DNA of 64,000 bases from Effrenium voratum (Eukaryota; Sar; Dinophyceae; Suessiales; Symbiodiniaceae): the NCBI GenBank assembly GCA_963377175.1, contig CAUJNA010000494.1, positions 76,001 to 140,000 of the forward strand, read 5' to 3'. Under the pieces are notes generated by a model that was given only the letters and a program-made list of their open reading frames with translations, had not been told where the DNA came from and searched no databases. Position numbers and translations under genes: made by a program. This document shows positions 9,603 through 17,916 of the stretch, in pieces (position 1 is the first letter of the stretch; each line of letters begins with the position of its first letter).

Positions 9603-9797
9603 TGTATATATCATTGTGTATTCGTCCTGTTCGGTGTGTTTTAATATGTCATCCAGCTCTTCGATCATGATGCATTTAATGGGTTCCTCTCTAGGATTTA
9701 AATAAAAGTCGGTAGAAGCATTAACATTGATATTATACTCTTTCTTTATTCCTAAATTTGATTTCAATTGTTTCAAGTCCTTATTTAATGTATATAT
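9603..9797 (-). CDS. replication protein piece 2, between two frame breaks
   Basis: About 64 codons open from the TA tract at about 9791 to a TGA near 9603, with no ATG near its beginning. It reads TLNKDLKQLKSNLG... through EELDDILKHTEQDEY. The HIY-TLN junction with piece 1 matches a pattern I know from viral polymerase-like proteins, so this is the missing link between pieces 1 and 3. It would be overlooked as a gene because it lacks a start codon. Confidence 0.7.
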
Positions 9798-10843
9798 ATA
9801 TGGTCATTCTTTATTAATGCGTAGAATGTTTTGATATGGTGGTTTCTTTTTGGTGGGTCAAATGTAAAACTCAAATTACCTACAATATCGAAAATTCTGG
9901 CGGTGATGGCATACTCTTTAAATACCTTGTTCATGTCTTCTATTGAAGCACCATGGTTTTTGAATTCCTCGTCTGTTTTGTCTATGAGTTTCAAAATACT
10001 TTCTCTGGTCATCTTCTTCATGTTCTTGTCTTGTCCGTAAAAATCGTTCAATGTGTTAATCCAACATTCGTTTTCAACATAATGCTTTACCTTAATGGCT
10101 TCCTCAAAAGTGCAATATTCTGGGTCGAGTTCTGTTTCCATATATCTATGAAAAATACCAATATTATTTGCGTTTTTTAAGTTCTTCTTTTTAGGGTCAT
10201 AATCTTTAATATCTCCTTCTACCGTGTCGGCATCATAAATGACTACTGCATCTATATAGTGCTTCATTGTCTTGTAATGCCTAGCGATGTCGTCATCTTG
10301 CGCCAGTGTTTTAATAACCTTCTTAAAAAGGTTTTTGTCATACAGTCTAAATATTCTCTTTTTGACTAACTCCTCTATCCATCTTCCAGTCTTCACTCCC
10401 GCATGCTTATCATCAAAATGCATGGGATAATATGTCCCGCCTTCAATGTCTTTAAACGACGCTTTTACCTTATGTGCTCCATATCCACTCATAGTAAAAA
10501 AACGAAATCCGATTGTGTAATCTCTGGGTTTTGTTTTGTGCCCTCTTGTTATGTTCTCCTGCTTGTTCTTTTTCATTCTTTCGTTTAGTGGTTCTCTCTC
10601 TTCATATGTGTTCATAACCTGGTCGTATTTTTGGTTTGCCTTGCTCTTTTCATCCTCTGATTTTGCCTTTATGAAATCATTAACTATCTTCTCCGCTGTT
10701 GTGTATTGTGATATTTTCCTGTCGGTGTATAATCCTATAATGTCTCTAACCTTTGCCTTTTGTTGTGTTGATAAATTCCCCTTGTTCCTTTCGAGTTTGC
10801 TTTCTAAAGAGTTAATATTTCTTTTTACAGCTTTTGATGTCAT
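9785..10843 (-). CDS. replication protein piece 1: N-terminal region
   Basis: 352 residues starting at ATG 10843, about 35 bp downstream of a TATTTAAAGAAATA-like box (10878-10890). The N-terminus is charged and helical. The distal half has the run CWINTLNDFYG...LTRES-type helix...IEDMNKVFKEYAI...RIFD...KTFYALIKNDHIY. I associate this order with the N-terminal (exonuclease-side) region of viral family B-like polymerases, by pattern memory only. It stops just after a TATATATATA run. See the parent entry for the broken gene. Confidence 0.7.
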   Translation of the reverse strand: MTSKAVKRNINSLESKLERNKGNLSTQQKAKVRDIIGLYTDRKISQYTTAEKIVNDFIKAKSEDEKSKANQKYDQVMNTYEEREPLNERMKKNKQENITRGHKTKPRDYTIGFRFFTMSGYGAHKVKASFKDIEGGTYYPMHFDDKHAGVKTGRWIEELVKKRIFRLYDKNLFKKVIKTLAQDDDIARHYKTMKHYIDAVVIYDADTVEGDIKDYDPKKKNLKNANNIGIFHRYMETELDPEYCTFEEAIKVKHYVENECWINTLNDFYGQDKNMKKMTRESILKLIDKTDEEFKNHGASIEDMNKVFKEYAITARIFDIVGNLSFTFDPPKRNHHIKTFYALIKNDHIYIH

Positions 10844-10877
10844 AATAATATTTATATTATATATTTTATAGTGTCAA

Positions 10878-10969
10878 TATTTCTTTAAATGCGTTTTTTC
10901 TTGAAATGTTATTTAATAATAATTTATAGTATATAATTATATTTTATGTAAAACTTATTTAAAGAAATA
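10878..10969. promoter_or_regulatory. divergent promoter with two inverted TATTTAAAGAAATA boxes
   Basis: TATTTCTTTAAAT at 10878-10890 faces the replication gene (ATG 10843), and TATTTAAAGAAATA at 10956-10969 faces the small gene at 10994. The two boxes point outward in opposite directions from an AT-rich 65-bp centre, so this is a bidirectional promoter. Confidence 0.65.
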
Positions 10970-10993
10970 CTGTGTTAATAATATATTAACAGA

Positions 10994-11260
10994 ATGCCCA
11001 GATTATCAAAATATCATGATGTTACTAAGGACTTGAACCCGGATGACTACACAATGGAAGAGATACAAAAACAGATGGCTATATACAACCGCTTGTATTA
11101 TCTTAAGAACCTACAAAAAGATGGATGGATGGAAAATAAAATTGAACAAAGCAAAAAGGCATATCGTCAGAAAGCCATAAAGGAATACATAGAAAAACAA
11201 AATATAGATATTGATGAAATTAAAAACCCTCAAGAACTACTTGACAAGCTCACAAAATGA
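10994..11260 (+). CDS. small charged helical protein, 88 aa
   Basis: No family recognised. The protein is basic and helical, with DDYTMEEIQKQMAIYNRLYY and KKAYRQKAIKEYIEKQ segments, compatible with a small nucleic-acid-binding or scaffold protein. It shares a divergent promoter with the replication gene, which suggests that it belongs to the same expression class. The stop is followed by a hairpin that separates it from the convergent fibre gene. Confidence 0.7.
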   Translation: MPRLSKYHDVTKDLNPDDYTMEEIQKQMAIYNRLYYLKNLQKDGWMENKIEQSKKAYRQKAIKEYIEKQNIDIDEIKNPQELLDKLTK

Positions 11261-11265
11261 AATAC

Positions 11266-11296
11266 TTAATAATATTATGTTGTTTAATATTATTAA
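11266..11296. terminator. hairpin between convergent genes
   Basis: Arms TTAATAATATTA (11266-11277) and TAATATTATTAA (11285-11296) are a perfect 12-bp inverted repeat with a 7-base loop. It occupies almost all of the 36 bp between the plus-strand stop (11260) and the minus-strand stop (11297), so it is placed to end transcripts from both directions. Confidence 0.7.
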
Positions 11297-13378
11297 TCAT
11301 TTAGATTTTTTCTTTTTCAATAATTTAGTTTCCACATATTCTACGCGATGGATTAGTTTTGATAAAGCATCCCAACTATTACAGGCCATTCTGTCATAGC
11401 ACATTGTTAAGTATTCTCCTGAATCATTTACAATATTATATTTAGGATTTGTGTATTGTTGAACATCTTGAGCAATCCATCCTAATTCAGTCTTTTTAGT
11501 TTTTTGATTTTTAACAAATGTTTTAATCTTAATGTTTTTTACCATATTTACAGTATCATCTTCTACATTTTCTATATTATCTTTCAGTCTCTTATCGCTA
11601 CTTAAATTAAATCCGTTAAACGATGAAAATTGAGTATCATCCAATTGCAAATATTTAGTGCCATCGATATAACTATCAATAGTTGTTGATGCTTCTAATC
11701 TTAAAACAGCATCACTATTTAAATGTCTCAAATTGATTTTATGAGCAATTCCAAAAGTCATATCACCGTCAATAGTCCAGTCGCCTCGTAATTCGCTATT
11801 ACTTCCACTATTCAAAATAATTTTATTATCAGCATATGTTGCAGATAATCCAACAACCAAATTAATAGAGTTTGACGTGTTGCTATTCCTGATTATTAAA
11901 TCATTTGTATCGACATACATTTCAGCATTATCAATTATTAGTTTTGATGTGTTGCCAAATTGAACATTGCCACTCGGTGAATTTTGTAATAATAAAGTAT
12001 TTCCTGATACAGACTGAACTTGGTTGACTTCAACTTTCTTACCAGAAACCATTGTTAAATCGCCATTTGTATATACATCACCTAATACATCAACTGGCTT
12101 ATTGAATATGGTTTTTGATACTGCACCGTCGCACATAAAATATTGGTTAGAAGAATTTGTAATATCGCCAATACTACAAGCAACAAAATTAGGATGATGA
12201 ACAAAAAAACCTTGAGTTGCCGATGGGGTATGTGTTTCTAAATATGGAGTTAATGCATTGTCTAAATTATCAATTTTAGTTTTAATATCTGTTGAAAAAT
12301 CATTATTTGTAAATAAATTACCTTTCATATAAACAGCGCCTTCAAAATATGAAGTTCCGTGTGCTTGAGCAAAATTGTATGAAGTATGAACATTGCCGTT
12401 AATCGTAATTCTTGAAGCATTATTAGGTCTTCCAATAATGACATCTCCTGTATTCCATCCCAACCATAATCTATAAGGTGTAGCACCTGTTAAACCTTGA
12501 TACGAGTCCAACTGACAACCTCTTTTAAATTCTAAGCGTTGGTTACTAACTGAGTCCTGTATTCTAAAAGTAGGATTAGTATTATCTGTTAAACTAAGTA
12601 TTAATGGAGAGTTTACTGTTTGTGCAGTTGTGATTGTTTTATCTAGCTTTTGTAAATCTGCTGATATTAAACTACTAATCGTATTTGAATTTTCAGTTAT
12701 TAATAAATCTTGTGTAGTGTTGTCTGATATGATTGAAGCAAATGTATTGCTGTATGCGGTATTTGTATTGAATAAATTAGTATCGTTTGTATATAATGTT
12801 GATACATCTGCTAAAATTGTTGATATTGTGTTTCCGTGTCCTGTTATTAGTGAAGAATTTGAACTTATATTATTGAAGTTTGAAGTGATTGTATTATTGG
12901 AATTTCCTACTAAGAATGTATTAGAACTAATAGTATTGAAGTTTGATGTTATTGTAGCGTTTAAATTACTGATTAAAAAAGTATTAGAACTAATATTATT
13001 AGCATTTGTGTCAAGTTTAATTGTATTTGCTGATATAGTCGGTAGTATTGAAGTTATGGTTAATCCGTGTGCTGTTATATTATTAAGGTTGCTTGTAATT
13101 GTTGCGTTTTGATTTACTTGTTCGTCAAACATCGTTGTTGAAGTAGCATTTAATTCAGTAATATCAAGAATATTAGCATCTATCTTATTTTTTTGTGCTA
13201 ATATCAGTGCATCAACTTCTTCAATTGTATAACCTCCGCCTAATGCGCCTGCGGTGTCTGATAATTCTTGTTTCGTAGCATAAACACTGCTTAAGGTTGA
13301 TGGTTCTGTTGAATTTATTAATACTAATTCACTTGCTATAATTCTGCTTGAGCCATCCAATGATAATGTTGAAAACAT
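11297..13378 (-). CDS. fibre/spike protein with C-terminal S74 intramolecular chaperone
   Basis: About 693 residues from the ATG at 13378 (MFSTLSLDG); the frame extends further upstream to 13438 but that start is poorly placed. The N-terminal third is a repeating Ser/Asn/Thr/Ile pattern (ISSNTFL, TITSNFN repeated), expected of a trimeric beta or coiled-coil shaft. The middle is beta-rich, with VQFGNTSKLIIDN-type segments. The C-terminus has the S74 (endosialidase-chaperone) signature: SSDKRLKDNI with the Ser/Lys catalytic region, then ELGWIAQDVQQ, and a terminal coiled coil. In this family the chaperone drives trimer folding and then cleaves itself off. The likely role is host attachment. It converges with the 88-aa gene and follows the C2HC gene. 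Confidence 0.85.
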   Translation of the reverse strand: MFSTLSLDGSSRIIASELVLINSTEPSTLSSVYATKQELSDTAGALGGGYTIEEVDALILAQKNKIDANILDITELNATSTTMFDEQVNQNATITSNLNNITAHGLTITSILPTISANTIKLDTNANNISSNTFLISNLNATITSNFNTISSNTFLVGNSNNTITSNFNNISSNSSLITGHGNTISTILADVSTLYTNDTNLFNTNTAYSNTFASIISDNTTQDLLITENSNTISSLISADLQKLDKTITTAQTVNSPLILSLTDNTNPTFRIQDSVSNQRLEFKRGCQLDSYQGLTGATPYRLWLGWNTGDVIIGRPNNASRITINGNVHTSYNFAQAHGTSYFEGAVYMKGNLFTNNDFSTDIKTKIDNLDNALTPYLETHTPSATQGFFVHHPNFVACSIGDITNSSNQYFMCDGAVSKTIFNKPVDVLGDVYTNGDLTMVSGKKVEVNQVQSVSGNTLLLQNSPSGNVQFGNTSKLIIDNAEMYVDTNDLIIRNSNTSNSINLVVGLSATYADNKIILNSGSNSELRGDWTIDGDMTFGIAHKINLRHLNSDAVLRLEASTTIDSYIDGTKYLQLDDTQFSSFNGFNLSSDKRLKDNIENVEDDTVNMVKNIKIKTFVKNQKTKKTELGWIAQDVQQYTNPKYNIVNDSGEYLTMCYDRMACNSWDALSKLIHRVEYVETKLLKKKKSK

Positions 13379-13967
13379 AATTATTATATAGTAGGTTATA
13401 AAATAAATATATACTATCTTTTTTTCCTCTTGAACCAAATATACCTTTATTTAATGCATTGTATTTTTCTTGCTTCTGTCTCAAATATTCATTTTGCAAT
13501 AATTGGTAGTGCTGTGCTATATTTTGTAGCGGGTTTGCAGGCGATTGTGGTTGCATTCTTCTTGGGGGTGGTGTGTTCGCTATTATATTATTTGTTACTG
13601 GTTGTTGTGGTGGAACGTATTGCTCTTCTTCTTCGCGATATTCTACCTTTTGGGGTTTTGCTATTGGAACTGCTTTTGGTTTGATTGATTTAATTGGTTT
13701 AGATTCTAATGGTCCTTGGCAATTGCGTTCATGACTGTATCTGTAAGATTTTAATGTTAAAGTTTTGGCACATTTTGGACAGGTTATTTTCTTTTCATTG
13801 CGTGCTTGAGTTTTTGAGTTGTTTTTCAATGGTTCTATAGGTTTCGCTTCTGTTGGTGCTTCTATTGTTGGTTCTGCCTTTGGTGCTTCTTCTTCAATTG
13901 GTGGTAATTCATTTACTGGCTCGTCTGCTTCAATTGTATTAGTAATTTCAGGTTCAACTTCTGACAT
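13329..13967 (-). CDS. Pro/Glu-rich protein with C2HC zinc finger
   Basis: 212 residues starting MSEVEPEI. The first 55 residues are acidic and Pro/Glu/Ala-rich. A zinc module C63-P-K-C66-x12-H79-x3-C83 follows, then a Pro/Gln-rich linker and a basic end. The frame runs about 50 bp into the next gene past its ATG at 13378. A TATATA run lies at that point, and loss of one TA unit would stop the protein before the fibre start, so the last about 20 residues may be artefactual. Likely nucleic-acid- or protein-binding; role in the particle unknown. Confidence 0.7.
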   Translation of the reverse strand: MSEVEPEITNTIEADEPVNELPPIEEEAPKAEPTIEAPTEAKPIEPLKNNSKTQARNEKKITCPKCAKTLTLKSYRYSHERNCQGPLESKPIKSIKPKAVPIAKPQKVEYREEEEQYVPPQQPVTNNIIANTPPPRRMQPQSPANPLQNIAQHYQLLQNEYLRQKQEKYNALNKGIFGSRGKKDSIYLFYNLLYNNYVFNIIIGWLKQNYSK

Positions 13968-14080
13968 ATATAATATACTATATATTTTGTCTATATGTTT
14001 TATATATTTTGTCTATATGGACAAATTGAGAAATATTAATATTAATAATTTGATATAAATATTAATATTTAGGGGTTTAT

Positions 14081-14629
14081 TCAATTATCTAATTGAAAGA
14101 GAATGCTAAAAGAAATGGGAACGCCATGAAAATCAATTAATTCGTTTCTTGAAGTTGTTATTCTAAAGTGTAGTCTCTTAATATTTTTACCGCCTACATC
14201 AATAAAATCTGCATATATGGGCGCTGTAAAATCTGTTATAACTCCGCCAAGTTGTTGATTGATTTGAACTTTTTTAATTACTGAACTGCTGAAATTGTTA
14301 GGTGCTGAATATTTATAATCGCTTAATTGAGGACAATTTATGTAAATATATTGATTGGCATAATAAATTTCACCGGATACATCAACGGCAGTGCTTCTTA
14401 ATAAGACATTGGAACTATTATACAACATAATATAGAATCTTTCATAAAAACCCTTCTCTGTTGTATAAAACGGAGTGCTGAATGAACACTCTGTCACGAA
14501 CATTTTTGTTCTTGGTGGAATTTCAAAGTTTTGGTCAAGTTCTATAATAAAATCGCTGGTAGAATTACTTTCTTGCAATCTGTAGGCACTATCAACATAG
14601 ATTTTTTTATATGTTAATCTGTCACTCAT
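14081..14629 (-). CDS. putative minor capsid / penton-like protein
   Basis: The start is ATG 14629 (MSDRLTYKK); the frame extends five codons to a TTG that a eukaryotic virus would not use. About 182 residues, beta-rich. The opening KKIYVDSAYRLQESNSTSDF, followed by IELDQNFEIPPRTKMFV and a short FYTT segment, matches the pattern I know from PLV minor capsid proteins (VDSRYR..S.SDF..EL....P). It would occupy capsid vertices beside the major capsid protein. It is divergent from the lipase gene across a palindromic spacer. An alternative is another jelly-roll structural protein. Confidence 0.6.
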   Translation of the reverse strand: MSDRLTYKKIYVDSAYRLQESNSTSDFIIELDQNFEIPPRTKMFVTECSFSTPFYTTEKGFYERFYIMLYNSSNVLLRSTAVDVSGEIYYANQYIYINCPQLSDYKYSAPNNFSSSVIKKVQINQQLGGVITDFTAPIYADFIDVGGKNIKRLHFRITTSRNELIDFHGVPISFSILFQLDN

Positions 14630-14654
14630 AAATATAATATACAATAGAAATTAT

Positions 14655-14715
14655 AATATAATTATTATTGATAATTACTTTGTAATTATTGTTATTAATA
14701 GATAATTTAACAAAT
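14655..14715. promoter_or_regulatory. palindromic divergent spacer
   Basis: The 100-bp gap between the divergent penton-like and lipase genes contains an inverted repeat centred on ACTTTGT. Its arms include ATTATTATTGATAATTA and TAATTATTGTTATTAAT. It probably serves as a shared control region; no known box was matched. Confidence 0.45.
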
Positions 14716-14730
14716 ATCTATTAATAATAT

Positions 14731-15513
14731 ATGATTGGACGACAATTATTATTAGGTGCTATAGAAGGCAGGACGCCGACGCAAATGATGGCAGGTGTAG
14801 CAAGTGATAAAGCATATACGGCAAGTAAGGATTTAATAGAAGATGTATTTTTTAATCATAAAAAGACATTGGAAGACAAAATAGGAGGTTTCAATAAACA
14901 TTTTGATAAGCAGATAATGAAACATAAAACACGATATGCTGAAGAAATTAATGTTCAAAATAAAAATAAAATCGATGATGTCAAGGGTTTAGACGCGGCC
15001 TATTCTAATGTAAATGGAATAACAAGAATAGGCAACACATTATATATTGGCGGCACTGGCGCTAAAACGGGACTAAATCACAAAGTCAATGATGTAATTG
15101 CAGATTTGTTTTTTATTCCTACTCATAATGCTCAATTAAGCGAAAGATATAAAGACGCAATGGAAGAATTAAGGAAACATCCAGATGTGAATAGAATTGT
15201 TGGACATAGCCTCGGTTCGTCCGTTGTTCAAGAAATCAACAACAGACACGGCAACAAATATGCTAGTACTGTTTATTCATCACCTTTTGTATCAGGAACT
15301 AACCAGCAGAAAAACCCGCGACACCTACGATTTAGAAATCGTGGAGACCCTATAGCAATGTTCGATGACGCGGCAATAACTGGAGAAATAGAAAGCAATA
15401 ATTTATTAGATAAACACAGTTTCAATAATTGGACAGGACAAGGTATGACTGAAATTAATCCTACTACTGATATTTCTAATGGGTTCAATCCTAATTCAAC
15501 ACCAGAACAATAA
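14731..15513 (+). CDS. lipase (alpha/beta hydrolase, class 3-like)
   Basis: 260 residues. The nucleophile elbow is GHSLGSS with S160. Candidate triad partners are D206 (in NRGDPIA) and H229 (in DKHSFNNW), in the right order and spacing for a class 3 lipase. A beta strand RIGNTLYIGGTG precedes, as usual. There is no signal peptide. The first about 70 residues are a helical extension. Lipases recur in PLVs; by analogy with the capsid phospholipases of parvoviruses it could breach membranes during entry, but that is inference. It lies between the penton-like gene and the capsid cluster and is divergent from the former. Confidence 0.85.
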   Translation: MIGRQLLLGAIEGRTPTQMMAGVASDKAYTASKDLIEDVFFNHKKTLEDKIGGFNKHFDKQIMKHKTRYAEEINVQNKNKIDDVKGLDAAYSNVNGITRIGNTLYIGGTGAKTGLNHKVNDVIADLFFIPTHNAQLSERYKDAMEELRKHPDVNRIVGHSLGSSVVQEINNRHGNKYASTVYSSPFVSGTNQQKNPRHLRFRNRGDPIAMFDDAAITGEIESNNLLDKHSFNNWTGQGMTEINPTTDISNGFNPNSTPEQ

Positions 15514-15540
15514 ATAAATATATATATATATAACTTATAT

Positions 15541-15984
15541 ATGAGTATTGATGCTGAGAAATGGGACAACGATATTGAATATGCTTATAAGAAAATGATA
15601 GAGCGAGAGAAAAAGAAAGAATACAACATATCAAATAGTAAATATGAATGTAATTGTGGCAAAGAAGTATTGAATAAGGATAAAGAAGAGCACGAAAGCA
15701 ATGATTTAAATCATTTATACTACAGAAAAGGTAATATTGAAGGACTTATAATAGGCATGTATAGTGAAATTATTAATTATGAAAATGATTACTTAAAATT
15801 ACATCCAGAAAATAACAAAATACATTATACAGATTATAGTAGAGTTGATTATACCGACTTTTTAAAAGAACAAGAAGAAAAGAAAATTCCATTAGATGAA
15901 GATGATTTAAGTTATTTGTATAAGTATAGAGACGAATTAGAAGATTGTATAAAGCGTATAACTGAACTAACATTATCTCAATAA
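15541..15984 (+). CDS. 147-aa protein with C-x-C-G...H...H finger
   Basis: Unrecognised family. Acidic/basic helices flank a compact finger, YECNCGKEVLNKDKEEH then DLNH, giving C-x-C-G with two downstream His. The same short finger type appears in the proteins at 20495-20728 and 21733-21915. The start is the ATG about 30 bp after the lipase stop, after a TA-rich leader, so it is likely transcribed with the capsid-side genes. Confidence 0.65.
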   Translation: MSIDAEKWDNDIEYAYKKMIEREKKKEYNISNSKYECNCGKEVLNKDKEEHESNDLNHLYYRKGNIEGLIIGMYSEIINYENDYLKLHPENNKIHYTDYSRVDYTDFLKEQEEKKIPLDEDDLSYLYKYRDELEDCIKRITELTLSQ

Positions 15985-15995
15985 TATTAATAATA

Positions 15996-16226
15996 ATGTT
16001 TAGAAATAAAGACAAGCAAAACAAAATTCCATTAGAGAAGAAACTGACAAAAGAACCTACAAAATACGATAAACAATATAAAAAATTAGATTATGATACT
16101 TTAAAAGATATAGTTGATACAAAAAATAACTATCTAATAAATACTATAAAAAATACAACTTCAACTAATTCTACTACAATGCTTCCACATAAGAAAAATA
16201 TAAATAATAAAAAAAATAAAATCTAA
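15996..16226 (+). CDS. small Lys-rich protein, 76 aa
   Basis: A short gene 11 bp after the preceding stop. It is strongly basic (MFRNKDKQNKIPLEKK, with a Lys/Asn-rich tail) and Thr-rich in the middle. The composition suggests DNA condensation or core association, but at this AT content Lys and Asn are expected from base bias alone. No family recognised; moderate confidence that it is a gene, because it fills the space before the capsid leader. Confidence 0.5.
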   Translation: MFRNKDKQNKIPLEKKLTKEPTKYDKQYKKLDYDTLKDIVDTKNNYLINTIKNTTSTNSTTMLPHKKNINNKKNKI

Positions 16227-16245
16227 GTTTATCATGTTCTAATTT

Positions 16246-16301
16246 TGATATAGACTTTAAAAAAAAAAAAAAAAAAAAAAAACAAAAAAAAATCTATATC
16301 A
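16246..16301 (+). promoter_or_regulatory. capsid-gene leader: paired TGATATAGA/TCTATATCA around a poly-A tract
   Basis: TGATATAGA (16246-16254) and its exact reverse complement TCTATATCA (16293-16301) flank a poly-A tract interrupted once by C. The ATG of the capsid gene follows 14 bp later. TGATATAGA recurs at 18267-18275 before the gene at 18384, where TATATCAA also lies just upstream of the start. It may be a late-class promoter or leader. Confidence 0.6.
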
Positions 16302-16314
16302 TCATATATAAGTA

Positions 16315-17916
16315 ATGGATAATATAATTGCAGAAAGTGAAACTACAATGATTAATTCGTTAAATTTTGGACTTCCTGAAACAGCACAATACATCACAGA
16401 CAGAAGACACGTTAATTATTTTCCATCAGGCAGTAATGTTTATAATCCAAATGCAGGAAACAAAAATATTAGATTTCATATAACAGGTGAAGACAACACA
16501 TATATTGATTTATCTTCTATTCGTTTATTTGCTAATCTTCAAAACACTGACGGAACACGAAGTCATTTTTTACGACCGTTAGGTAATTTATCATCCTTCT
16601 TCAGTCGGTATAGATGCGCAGTAGGCGGACAACAGGTTCAGGATATTATTGAATACAATAGGCATTGTGAATTGTATAATTCCTTTAAAAGTCAAGATGC
16701 TAGAGATATGGACGATTTAGAAAGTAGCGCTAATCCTCGTTGGGATGATGACTGGCGACACACATATGCTACTGGATTAGCAGAATTTATTGATGCTAAT
16801 AATGAACGAGGAACTGCTGGAACAGCACCAGATGGTGCGTTAGTCGCCGCGGGAGATCATAATAATTGGGGCGATTTAACAGCACGATATACCCGCCATT
16901 CAGTTGCAGGAATACCCGGCGCTAATGGTTATATGAGATTAGGACATAAACCGGTATGTGGACTGTTAGAAAGCAATTATTATTTACCTTTACGATATGC
17001 TCCGCTTGAACTGGAATTTACAATTGTATCGGATGAGCACGTACCAGTAATTACACCATTTGCTACTCGTGATGCAGCGGGGGATTTAATCAACAACACA
17101 TATACTGACAAATACGGCTACTATTTCACAACCGGCGATACTTCAACGCAGTGGGAATTAAATAATGTAATCATTAGAGCTGAGGTAATACAATTGGACA
17201 ACACGGTCAACAATAACATAGTTAAACATTTGTTAGAGGGTCAAAGTTTGAAATTAGTATTTCCAATGTATCACACTATGACACAATCATTCAACGCGGC
17301 AGGAAATGAAATTAATATGAACATTGTTAAATCCGCTTCTAAATTGAATGGTTGTTTCATTACACTATATCGCCCACCAAGAGCAGGAACTGACCCACAA
17401 AATACTAATTATTACAGACAAGACAACTACATTTACAAGCGATGGAATTATTTTTACAATCCGATGATTAATTCTCGTATTTTTGATGGCCCTAATCCAG
17501 ATGGAGCTGATCGCGCGACATACCAAGGAAAGGGCTTTCAAAATTCAGATTTAAACTTAACTTGGCAATTACAAATTAATAATAAGAAATATCCAGAGTT
17601 TGAATGTCAATCCATGGCAGAAACCGCATATTATTTAAGACGAACATTACACTATTTGAACCCTGACCAAGATGCCTTTAGCATTTCATATAAACGCTAC
17701 AGAAACGACAAATTCGTTATTGGGATTTCGTTCGAGAAAATGGCAGACACTAATTTTACAGGCCAGAATACGAAACAAGGAGGCTTACTCGTTTTTAAAC
17801 TAAAAGGAAGTAACAGAGCACTGACAGATAATGAAGATGTGCGAGAATTATTTGTGCATATGATTTCGGAGTCTGTTCTGGAATTACGCGAATCCGGAAG
17901 TCTGCTCTATGATTAA
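16315..17916 (+). CDS. MCP: major capsid protein, double jelly-roll type
   Basis: 533 residues. The N-terminus (TDRRHVNYFPSGSN, then NIRFHITGEDNTYIDLSS and IRLFANL) has the pattern of PLV/Polinton major capsid proteins: a polar start, a first strand with [RK]F.I.......DL, and then IRL. Later landmarks are a conserved RYRCAVGGQQVQDI, and a C-terminal half with KLVFPMYHTMTQS and YLRRTLHYLNPDQ, consistent with two stacked jelly rolls. Size fits (500-600). It forms the pseudo-hexameric capsomers. The frame is intact, in contrast to the replication gene. The next gene overlaps its last 8 bases. The special leader at 16246 suggests strong, separate expression. Confidence 0.88.
   Translation: MDNIIAESETTMINSLNFGLPETAQYITDRRHVNYFPSGSNVYNPNAGNKNIRFHITGEDNTYIDLSSIRLFANLQNTDGTRSHFLRPLGNLSSFFSRYRCAVGGQQVQDIIEYNRHCELYNSFKSQDARDMDDLESSANPRWDDDWRHTYATGLAEFIDANNERGTAGTAPDGALVAAGDHNNWGDLTARYTRHSVAGIPGANGYMRLGHKPVCGLLESNYYLPLRYAPLELEFTIVSDEHVPVITPFATRDAAGDLINNTYTDKYGYYFTTGDTSTQWELNNVIIRAEVIQLDNTVNNNIVKHLLEGQSLKLVFPMYHTMTQSFNAAGNEINMNIVKSASKLNGCFITLYRPPRAGTDPQNTNYYRQDNYIYKRWNYFYNPMINSRIFDGPNPDGADRATYQGKGFQNSDLNLTWQLQINNKKYPEFECQSMAETAYYLRRTLHYLNPDQDAFSISYKRYRNDKFVIGISFEKMADTNFTGQNTKQGGLLVFKLKGSNRALTDNEDVRELFVHMISESVLELRESGSLLYD

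Larger units (their letters stand above)
6837..10843 (-). pseudogene. large replication protein: polymerase-B-like region, SF1 helicase, HNH-like tail; broken by frameshifts
   Basis: Four same-strand pieces (10843-9785, about 9797-9603, about 9597-7601, 7649-6837) form one protein of about 1,330 residues. Piece 1 has the only good ATG and ends in KNDHIY, where the continuation TLN lies in another frame. Piece 3 has a polymerase-like motif A (EIDQNKAY, its residues 118-125), a candidate motif C with KTD for DTD (about 412-420), then helicase Walker A AGSGKS (about 502-507), Walker B FDEL (about 567) and GTADGKQ. Piece 4 supplies the late helicase motifs (CHSSQG, WTALTR) and a CCKC...H...CLNCN tail. 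It is predicted to replicate the viral genome. All three breaks fall in (TA)n runs and each equals one TA unit gained or lost. Real inactivation, assembly error at repeats, or slippage control are all possible. The polymerase assignment is weaker than the helicase one. Confidence 0.8.

Noticed and set aside
12630..13112. 160-codon plus-strand frame opposite the fibre gene
   Set aside because: Hydrophobic antisense shadow of the Ser/Asn repeat shaft; no promoter or homology pattern.
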